A stretch of DNA of 12,453 nt from Acidimicrobiia bacterium (lineage in GTDB: Bacteria > Actinomycetota > Acidimicrobiia > Acidimicrobiales > Acidimicrobilacustridaceae): NCBI GenBank assembly GCA_016462055.1, contig JAEMTX010000039.1, positions 1 through 12,453 on the forward strand. Reading direction: 5' to 3'. This document shows positions 1-5,757 of this stretch, in pieces. The position numbers and the translations under genes are program-made. The first letter of the stretch is position 1. Every line of letters starts with the position of its first letter. The notes under the pieces were generated by a model that saw nothing but the letters and a program-made list of their open reading frames with translations, made no database searches and had not been told where the DNA came from.

Positions 1-295
1 GAGCAACGGCATCCAAACCATTAGTAGCGCCGGCAAGAGACTCCTCAAACGCAGGGAGAAATTCGGCCCCACGTCGCAGCCAAATATTGTTGTACAAGTC
101 TTCTTTGTTCTCGAAGAACGAATACACCGAACCCACAGAGAAGTCTGCTCGGTCAGCAATTTCCTTCAGCGTTGTTTCGTGAAAACCCTTCTGACCGAAG
201 ATTTCTTCGGCGGCATCGAGCAGTTGTGTACGACTCAACTGCTGATGTAGCAGCCGTCGTTCTTCTTTCGGATTTGTTGCACGTGTTGCGGTCAT
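1..295 (-). CDS. TetR/AcrR-family transcriptional regulator (C-terminus cut by window edge)
   Basis: The 98 visible residues hold a typical TetR DNA-binding domain. The helix-turn-helix spans about residues 22-68, with the family patterns LLDAAEEIFGQKGFHETTLKEIA written in pieces as AAEEIF (28-33), KGFHETTLKEIA (36-47) and the recognition-helix region VGSVYSFFENKEDLY (54-68). The C-terminal ligand-binding domain lies outside the window, so the inducer cannot be guessed. The ATG at 295-293 shares one base with the TGA of the upstream binding-protein gene (TGATG), so the two are probably translationally coupled and share one promoter. Its target may be the repeated palindrome TGAAC-N4-GTTCA at 1786-1799 and 5704-5717; that would give autoregulation and control of the acyl-CoA genes. 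Family assignment is secure, the regulon is inferred. Confidence 0.93.
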   Translation of the reverse strand, partial: MTATRATNPKEERRLLHQQLSRTQLLDAAEEIFGQKGFHETTLKEIADRADFSVGSVYSFFENKEDLYNNIWLRRGAEFLPAFEESLAGATNGLDAVA

Positions 296-1728
296 CACTT
301 ACTCGAAGCGTTCGATGGCCATTCAGGACGGTGATAACCATCAAAGCGCAACTCGCCACCCCGAAGTTCTCGAATAGTGAGGAAATCGCCCTTGTAGCCC
401 TTGTGGTCATGAGGTCCGAACTGCACATAACAACTCGGGCCACCATTGGTTGCCGGCATCCACCGAATCCGCTCGAGACCTAGCTTGACATCCTTCGGCG
501 TTGGGATTGCCGCGTTCGCGATTCCATGAATTGCTGCTCGGGCCGTGTCGTAGGCAAGAGCGACGACAACATTGCCCGTCTTGCGACCAAAGCGCTTTAC
601 AAACCGATCAATCATGGCGTTGTAATTGGGATTGGCTCCGTCTTCACCAAGCTGATCGACACCGTGCCAACCTTCCAGCCCTTCCGCCCATGCATTCGAG
701 TTCGAATAGAACATGAATGCTGTGCCCATCACTCGTGGAGGATCCCAATCGATTGTTTTCAATGCATCGGCGAAGTGGAATGTGGCGTAGCCATACCCGC
801 CGTAATACAGGCCTTCGGCGCCGAGAGCTTTCATGCTTTCAAGATCATCTTTCAAGCCGACTGGGTTCGGTTCGAGCTTTACCTCGCGAATGATCGTCAT
901 ACCTAGATCGAGTGCTGCGTCGCGGAAGTAATCCGCGTAATCGCGCCCCGAAGAGCCCGCTTCCCAGAAGAGGCCAACCTTGTCGTGCCCATGAGCATGC
1001 AACCACTGGGCGCACATAACGCCCTCGGTCGCAACGTCTCCATTGGCCACTGTGAAGCAGTAGTCAGAAGCAAACTTGTGGGCTCCGGTCCAACCGATGC
1101 AGGGCACGCCAAGACGATTTGCGGTGTCTTGAAGCAACAGGCAATTGTCCGAAATCATTGGCCCGAGGACAACGACGCAGCCTTCGTCAACAAGCCATTC
1201 GTAACCCTTCAACAACTTGCGATAGTTCTCTCGTGGAAGTCCACGAGCGTCTGCGATTACGAGTTGGACAGGACTTCTGCGCCAGACGCCCTCATTCATT
1301 GCGTCTTCGATCGCCAAAATCGTTGGATCGATCCAATCGGCCAAAAGCTGATTGAGATCCATATCGATCAGAATGCCGATCTTCACCGGTTCGAAGGGAT
1401 CGCCTTGTGTTTTTTGCCCTCGTGTGGGCGGGTAGATCGTGATGTTCTGAACGGCGACATCGGTTGCCGGCCCGCCGCCTTGCCACCAGGACTGTTGGTT
1501 CGAGTCGCCGACACCACCTTCGAGATGGGCACGAGTTCCGTGCTTCACATTGGTAACGGCGCGATCAGCTTGAGCGATCCCGTGGTCGAACGGGGCGGGG
1601 AACATTCGCTCTGCGTAATGAAGCTCACCAGATGTCGCGTCGGCCTCATTGACGATTCCGCCGTGGAGATTGGTTCGCGCACCGTCGGTCTTGGCAGCCT
1701 TCTTTGAGTCGGATTTCTTTTTTGCCAT
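295..1728 (-). CDS. Type I periplasmic-binding-fold protein (Peripla_BP_6, Leu/Ile/Val/amide-binding type) without signal peptide
   Basis: This 477-residue protein resembles ABC-transporter substrate-binding proteins of the branched-chain amino acid/amide family. The fold starts at the first strand VKIGILID (115-122) and continues through VVVLGP (185-190), VPCIGWTGAHKF (208-219), HDKVGLFWEAG (248-258) and VVVALAYDTARAA (387-399). Residues 1-110 precede the fold and are not recognised; they begin MAKKKSDSKKAAK and have no hydrophobic stretch, lipobox or twin arginine. An in-frame TAG at 1740-1738, just upstream, excludes a longer N-terminus, and AGGGGG at 1739-1734 is a good ribosome binding site for this ATG. 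No permease or ATPase gene is adjacent. The stop overlaps the TetR start by one base. It could be an exported protein using an unseen route, but an intracellular ligand sensor comparable to Pseudomonas AmiC is the more economical reading. Family is confident, the role is inferred. Confidence 0.85.
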   Translation of the reverse strand: MAKKKSDSKKAAKTDGARTNLHGGIVNEADATSGELHYAERMFPAPFDHGIAQADRAVTNVKHGTRAHLEGGVGDSNQQSWWQGGGPATDVAVQNITIYPPTRGQKTQGDPFEPVKIGILIDMDLNQLLADWIDPTILAIEDAMNEGVWRRSPVQLVIADARGLPRENYRKLLKGYEWLVDEGCVVVLGPMISDNCLLLQDTANRLGVPCIGWTGAHKFASDYCFTVANGDVATEGVMCAQWLHAHGHDKVGLFWEAGSSGRDYADYFRDAALDLGMTIIREVKLEPNPVGLKDDLESMKALGAEGLYYGGYGYATFHFADALKTIDWDPPRVMGTAFMFYSNSNAWAEGLEGWHGVDQLGEDGANPNYNAMIDRFVKRFGRKTGNVVVALAYDTARAAIHGIANAAIPTPKDVKLGLERIRWMPATNGGPSCYVQFGPHDHKGYKGDFLTIRELRGGELRFDGYHRPEWPSNASSK

Positions 1729-1733
1729 TGGTT

Positions 1734-1739
1734 CCCCCT
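1734..1739 (-). promoter_or_regulatory. Ribosome binding site of the binding-fold gene
   Basis: AGGGGG stands 5 nt before the ATG at 1728. It overlaps the in-frame TAG (1740-1738), which fixes this ATG as the most upstream possible start and shows that no signal peptide has been missed. Confidence 0.75.
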
Positions 1740-1785
1740 AGAGATGCAGTGATTTCGCCGCCGAAAAGCGCTCGGTTCGATTCAT

Positions 1786-1799
1786 TGAACTATAGTTCA
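1786..1799. promoter_or_regulatory. Perfect 14-bp palindrome, candidate TetR operator
   Basis: TGAACTATAGTTCA is a perfect inverted repeat in the divergent region between the binding-fold/TetR operon (58 bp away) and the amidohydrolase operon (121 bp away). Its centre, TATAGT, looks like a -10 hexamer on either strand, so a bound repressor could block either promoter; I see no convincing -35 element. The arms recur at 5704-5717 as TGAAC-N4-GTTCA. Size and symmetry fit a TetR-family site. Which regulator binds it is inferred from the neighbouring gene. Confidence 0.6.
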
Positions 1800-1886
1800 G
1801 CAAACTGAAACCAGAGTCGGAGTCGGTAAATCGCGACGAGGAAGCTGCTCACGCGAAATCCAAGGCATTCGAATCTGGGGGCAACT

Positions 1887-1898
1887 CCGCAACTGCGG
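1887..1898. repeat. Short inverted repeat in the leader of the first amidohydrolase
   Basis: CCGCA-AC-TGCGG is a 12-bp near-palindrome lying 22 bp upstream of the amidohydrolase ATG. It could be a small hairpin in the 5' leader or a second protein site. Its arms do not match the TGAAC-N4-GTTCA repeat, and it may be chance. Confidence 0.25.
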
Positions 1899-1909
1899 TC
1901 GATCCATTT

Positions 1910-1914
1910 GGGGG
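1910..1914 (+). promoter_or_regulatory. Ribosome binding site that fixes the amidohydrolase start
   Basis: GGGGG ends 5 nt before the ATG at 1920. It overlaps the alternative TTG at 1908-1910, which therefore cannot be the working start. The same GGGGG-type site precedes the second amidohydrolase (8556-8560, minus) and the phosphotransferase (8635-8639). Confidence 0.7.
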
Positions 1915-1919
1915 CAGCA

Positions 1920-3194
1920 ATGAAGACCGACGATCTAATTCTCGTAAGCGTGGACGATCACTTGGTCGAACCTCCCTCAATGTTTGACGAACACACCCCG
2001 GCAAAGTGGAAAGGCCGGTTTCCGAAGATCAAAAGAAACGACAAAGGCGACGACGTCTGGATGTTCGAGGGCTCAATCATCCCCAACATCGGACTCAACG
2101 CAGTCGCTGGTCGACCAAAAGAAGAATACGGAATCGAACCGACCTCATTCGATGAAATTCGCCCGGGTTGTTGGAACTTGGCAGAGCGCGTCAAGGACAT
2201 GAACGGCGGCGGGCTCCTTTCATCGATGAATTTTCCTTCGTTCCCTGGTTTCAGCGGTCGTCTCTTTGCCGCATGCGACGACAAGGATCTGGCTCTCGAT
2301 GTCGTTCGTGCCTACAACGACTGGCATGTCGATGAATGGTGCGCTGCCGCACCCGGTCGTTTCATCCCCATGGGCTTGCCAATCCTTTGGGACGCCCAGC
2401 TCGCCGGCGATGAAGTTCGTCGTCTTTCCGCGAAGGGAGTTCATTCAGTGACCTTCACCGAAAACCCCTTCACGCTCGGCTACCCGAGCCTTCACGATGA
2501 GTACTGGGATCCGTTCTGGCAGGCCCTTTGCGATACAAACACCGTGCTCTCTATCCATCTTGGTTCTTCGGGCAAGCTCGCCATCACCTCTCCCGATGCT
2601 CCAATCGACGTCATGATGACGTTGCAGCCAATGAACATCTGCGCCGTTGCTGCCGATCTCATATGGTCACGAGTTCTCAAAAAGTTTCCCACGATAAAGA
2701 TCGCGCTTTCCGAGGGCGGGATCGGCTGGATCCCGTACTTCCTTGATCGTCTCGATCGCACCTACGACATGCACCACCGCTGGACAGGCCAAGACTTCGG
2801 CAAGAAGATCCCTAGTGAAGTTTTCCGTGAGCATTTCCTCACATGCTTTATCGCCGACCCCATTGGCGTGAAACTCCGTCACGATGTTGGCATCGACAAC
2901 ATCGCGTGGGAATGCGATTACCCACACTCAGATTCTTCGTGGCCGAATGCTGGCGAAGAGTTTGCCGAGGTGGCTCGCGAAATTCCTGACGATGAGATCA
3001 ACAAGATCACTCATGAAAACGCCATGCGCTGGTATTCGTTCGATCCGTTCGTGCATATTCCTAAAACAGAAGCGACCGTCAAGGCACTTCGCGCAAAGTC
3101 ACCAAATCATGATGTCAGCGAGCGTGCTTTCGATACTGGTCGGCGCGAAAAGCACGTAGGCATCGAGGTTGGAAAGCTCAACGCAACAGCGTGA
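1920..3194 (+). CDS. Amidohydrolase-2 family (PF04909-type) metal-dependent hydrolase or decarboxylase
   Basis: This 424-residue protein belongs to the TIM-barrel amidohydrolase-2 group related to ACMSD-type decarboxylases, which act on cyclic or carboxylated compounds in the cytoplasm. The N-terminal signature is VSVDDHLVEP (9-18), so the usual H-x-H metal pair reads D12-x-H14. Other likely metal or active-site residues are H213 (SIHLGSSG), E265 (LSEGGIGW) and D333 with H336 (ECDYPHSD). The start at 1920 is chosen by the GGGGG site. Its last codon overlaps the GTG of the crotonase gene (GTGA), so the two form a coupled operon. It is clearly paralogous to the protein at 7362-8552, sharing VDDHLVEPP, LNAVAGR/MNAVAGR, SMNFPS, SEGGIGW and DYPH. 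The substrate is unknown; in actinobacteria such genes often sit with acyl-CoA genes, as here. Confidence 0.88.
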   Translation: MKTDDLILVSVDDHLVEPPSMFDEHTPAKWKGRFPKIKRNDKGDDVWMFEGSIIPNIGLNAVAGRPKEEYGIEPTSFDEIRPGCWNLAERVKDMNGGGLLSSMNFPSFPGFSGRLFAACDDKDLALDVVRAYNDWHVDEWCAAAPGRFIPMGLPILWDAQLAGDEVRRLSAKGVHSVTFTENPFTLGYPSLHDEYWDPFWQALCDTNTVLSIHLGSSGKLAITSPDAPIDVMMTLQPMNICAVAADLIWSRVLKKFPTIKIALSEGGIGWIPYFLDRLDRTYDMHHRWTGQDFGKKIPSEVFREHFLTCFIADPIGVKLRHDVGIDNIAWECDYPHSDSSWPNAGEEFAEVAREIPDDEINKITHENAMRWYSFDPFVHIPKTEATVKALRAKSPNHDVSERAFDTGRREKHVGIEVGKLNATA

Positions 3195-3982
3195 GCACGT
3201 TCGACCCAATCCATCGTCCGGCCGGACACCCGCTCGTTTCTTTCGAGATCCTTGAGGGATCAATCGGGCTGCTGTCCTTATGCGACACCGACCGGCGAAA
3301 TGCTTTGCGCATTGAGCTCTCACTCGATCTTGAAGCAGCTGTCAATGAAGCGATGGCAGCGAATGTCGATGTGCTGGTTCTGACTGCGACTCCCCCGGTC
3401 TTCTGCTCGGGCGGCGACCTCGACGATCTCGTTACTCCTCGAGCCTCACTCAGCGATATCGCACGAGGTATTGAAGCCCTCGCGAACGCTCCCATCCCGA
3501 CAATCGCAGTTGTCGAGGGGGCAGTTATCGGTGCCGGCATGAACCTGCCGTTGGCCTGCGACGTAATCCTGTGCTCGCCCAACGCATCCTTTGACCCTCG
3601 CCTCCTCGACCTCGGGGTGCACCCAGGCGGCGGCCAGCTTCGCAATCTCTCGATAAGGATTGGGCGTCAAGGGGCCGCTGCTCTCTCCCTGCTAGGCGAC
3701 CGTCTCAATGGCAGCGAAGCGGCCGAGGCCGGACTGGCGTGGCGTTGCGTCCCATCCACGGAAATCGTTGGTCTTGCATTGTCATTCGCACGTCGGGCGG
3801 CGTCGCGCCCGCCCGAAGCAATGCGGCGAACCAAAGAGACCTTGGACGCAACAATCAACGTCGATCGTGAATCAGCGGTTGCCATAGAGCTTGCCCAACA
3901 GCAGTGGTCGATTGAGCAACCCTGGATTCCCGAACGAGTAGCGATCTTGCGCGAGAAACTTGCGCATAGGCGACGCGACTGA
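3191..3982 (+). CDS. Enoyl-CoA hydratase/isomerase (crotonase) superfamily protein
   Basis: The 263 residues are a normal crotonase length. The oxyanion-hole segments are visible as FCSGGDLDDL (71-80) and VEGAVIGAGMNLPLACDV (108-125). The two glutamates that act in classical enoyl-CoA hydratase are not present at the aligned positions: GGGCEL reads GAGMNL (N118) and the second site reads FDPRLLDLGVHPGGG (134-148), where L138 replaces Glu and D140 is the only nearby acid. The FDxRxLDLGxHPGGG pattern is one I recognise from actinobacterial EchA-like proteins, so this is a subfamily trait rather than decay. The chemistry may be isomerisation, hydrolysis or C-C cleavage and not simple hydration. 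Start is a GTG that overlaps the TGA of the amidohydrolase by 4 nt, indicating translational coupling. It ends 1 nt from the stop of the convergent ligase. Confidence 0.88.
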   Translation: MSTFDPIHRPAGHPLVSFEILEGSIGLLSLCDTDRRNALRIELSLDLEAAVNEAMAANVDVLVLTATPPVFCSGGDLDDLVTPRASLSDIARGIEALANAPIPTIAVVEGAVIGAGMNLPLACDVILCSPNASFDPRLLDLGVHPGGGQLRNLSIRIGRQGAAALSLLGDRLNGSEAAEAGLAWRCVPSTEIVGLALSFARRAASRPPEAMRRTKETLDATINVDRESAVAIELAQQQWSIEQPWIPERVAILREKLAHRRRD

Positions 3983-3983
3983 T

Positions 3984-5642
3984 TCAACGCTTCTCGTAGA
4001 CAACACCCGACTGTTCGAGATCCCATGTCGCAGGGGTGACGCCTTCGGCGCGTAGTTCACGCTTCAATACACGCCCCACTGGCGAACGAGGAAGATCCGT
4101 CCGGAATTCGATGTAACGCGGGAGAGCAAAGTACGGAAGTTGCTCCACGCACCAGATAAATAGTTCTTCTTCGCTCACGGTTGCACCCTCGACACGAGTC
4201 GCGGTGATTTTCAGATCGTCCTCCGTGAGAGGACTCGGAACTGCATGCACAGCAACATCAGCGATCTGACCGTGTCCCATGATGATTGACTCAACTTCGA
4301 AACTTGCGATGTTCTCACCCCGACGCCTCAAGTAATCAGCCTTACGGTCCACAAAAAACAAGAAATTTTCTTCGTAAACGATGCCGATATCGCCCGTGTG
4401 ATACCACCAATTGCGACTGGTCTCCACGGTCACCTCTGGTCGGCCCCAATATCCAGCGAACATCACTTCAGGTCGCTTCGGACGAATGACGATCTCACCT
4501 CGGTCGCCTCGTGGAACCTCGTTGTCCTCCGCATCGAAGATGCGAACGTCGAAGTACTCGTCGTTGATGACACCAGCGGCATTCGGCTTGTTGTAACCAC
4601 CCGGCGGCTGCCAAGAGATCAGACTTGCTTCGGTGACGCCATACGCGGCACTGAACGTTGTTAAACCAAAACGATTCTTCATGATGTCGTCGACTTCAAC
4701 GGGCATTGGGGCGGCACCAAGGAGTCGGAGTGTCGTATTGGCTTCAGGTGCTCCCGAACGCGGCATTTCGGGGCGGTCGACGTCGTGAGCCAATAGGTAG
4801 GCCATGGTGCCGAGCGTTGAGGTGATCGTTGCTCCGACGCGATTCATTTCAGGCCAGAAATTCGACACAGAGAAGCGCCGATAAATTGCCGATCGACCGC
4901 CGAACACGAGTGGTCCGATGACTGCGGTCGTTATTGCGTTGAAATGGAACAACGGCAATGGGGTCCACACGACATCTTCGGCCGTCCGCTCCCAACAGAT
5001 CCCTATCTGACGAGTAAGCGCCTCGTGATAATTGTGGCTGAGCATGCAACCCTTCGACAGACCAGTTGTTCCCCCTGTGTAAATGAACGTACCGAGATCG
5101 GAAGGCTTCGTGTTGATCTCAGGGAGTATGGCTTCTGAGGTGAGGAGTTCGGACCACAGGGAGGTGGCAGTACTCGAAATGGTCGAAGGTGTGTCGGAAA
5201 TGATCACGACGTGCTGAACCGATTCGATCGTTGCGGCAACTGCCTCGAGCCGGTCGAGGAATTCTGCTGCAACAATCACGACTTTGGAACCCGAGTCGGC
5301 GAGTTGATGACGCAGGTACTCACCCTTATAGGCGGTGTTCACCGGTACGGCGATTGCTCCCGCCAGAATGATCCCCCACCACGCGTAGACAGCCTCTATT
5401 GAGTTTTCGATAAGCGTCGCTACGCGATCACCCTGGGAGACACCCATCATTCGAAGCGAGAATGCCAGTCGCGAAGAAACATCGACCAAATGAGCTGCGG
5501 TCACGGTGACGCCACACACGTCTAGGTACGGTCCGTCTGAATCAACGTCAAGACGCCGCATCAGCAGTTCGGGAATAGTCGACTGCTCTCCGCTGCGCCA
5601 GACATCAGTACCCATCTGAAGAATCTTCCCCTTTGCGAGCAT
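3984..5642 (-). CDS. Acyl-CoA synthetase/ligase of the AMP-binding (ANL) superfamily, CaiC-like
   Basis: This 552-residue enzyme should activate a carboxylic acid to its CoA thioester via an acyl-adenylate. Motifs in order are the phosphate loop TGGTTGLSKG (189-198, Ser in place of the usual Pro), AAYGVTEA (332-339), YHTGDIG (414-420) and the hinge VDRKADYLRRRGENI (431-445). In the C-terminal A10 motif, SPVGRVLKREL (520-530), Arg524 stands where most members have the catalytic Lys; K527 is nearby. I have seen GRV.K in CaiC-like ligases, so activity may be retained. Two starts are possible, M1 at 5642 and M10 at 5615, neither with a well-spaced ribosome binding site. It diverges from the second ligase across the palindrome at 5703-5718 and ends 1 nt from the crotonase stop. 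Substrate unknown. Confidence 0.9.
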   Translation of the reverse strand: MLAKGKILQMGTDVWRSGEQSTIPELLMRRLDVDSDGPYLDVCGVTVTAAHLVDVSSRLAFSLRMMGVSQGDRVATLIENSIEAVYAWWGIILAGAIAVPVNTAYKGEYLRHQLADSGSKVVIVAAEFLDRLEAVAATIESVQHVVIISDTPSTISSTATSLWSELLTSEAILPEINTKPSDLGTFIYTGGTTGLSKGCMLSHNYHEALTRQIGICWERTAEDVVWTPLPLFHFNAITTAVIGPLVFGGRSAIYRRFSVSNFWPEMNRVGATITSTLGTMAYLLAHDVDRPEMPRSGAPEANTTLRLLGAAPMPVEVDDIMKNRFGLTTFSAAYGVTEASLISWQPPGGYNKPNAAGVINDEYFDVRIFDAEDNEVPRGDRGEIVIRPKRPEVMFAGYWGRPEVTVETSRNWWYHTGDIGIVYEENFLFFVDRKADYLRRRGENIASFEVESIIMGHGQIADVAVHAVPSPLTEDDLKITATRVEGATVSEEELFIWCVEQLPYFALPRYIEFRTDLPRSPVGRVLKRELRAEGVTPATWDLEQSGVVYEKR

Positions 5643-5669
5643 TGGGTGTGACGAGATCCTCGACCGCCC

Positions 5670-5679
5670 TTTGCTGAAC
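5670..5679 (+). repeat. Operator half-site copy TTTGCTGAAC
   Basis: This 10-mer also occurs on the minus strand at 1804-1795, where its GAAC end forms one arm of the palindrome at 1786-1799. Here it sits 24 bp before the second palindrome and is followed by a degenerate partner (GCGAAC). It may be a half or auxiliary operator. A single shared 10-mer could be chance. Confidence 0.3.
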
Positions 5680-5702
5680 GGTGCGAACCATACATCGACC
5701 GG

Positions 5703-5718
5703 TTGAACCGTGGTTCAA
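5703..5718. promoter_or_regulatory. Inverted repeat TTGAACC-GT-GGTTCAA, second candidate TetR operator
   Basis: The 7-bp arms are perfect with a 2-nt centre. The inner 14 bp fit TGAAC-N4-GTTCA, the same consensus as 1786-1799. It lies between the two divergent acyl-CoA ligase starts, 61 bp from the minus-strand start and 40 bp from the plus-strand GTG, well placed to control both. Position and shared sequence suggest the same regulator as the first site. Confidence 0.62.
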
Positions 5719-5757
5719 TAATCGTTCTCGTCGGTCACCCTCATATCGGAGTCATTC

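Noticed and set aside
985..1707. A 240-codon plus-strand frame opposite the binding-fold gene
   Set aside because: It is wholly antisense to a gene with clear family motifs and has no recognisable domain or ribosome binding site.
1908..1919. TTG start for the first amidohydrolase
   Set aside because: The TTG overlaps the GGGGG ribosome binding site of the ATG at 1920.
3951..4005. CGAGAA/TTCTCG inverted repeat around the convergent stops at 3982/3984
   Set aside because: The loop exceeds 30 nt and the stem is 6 bp, so it is not a credible terminator.
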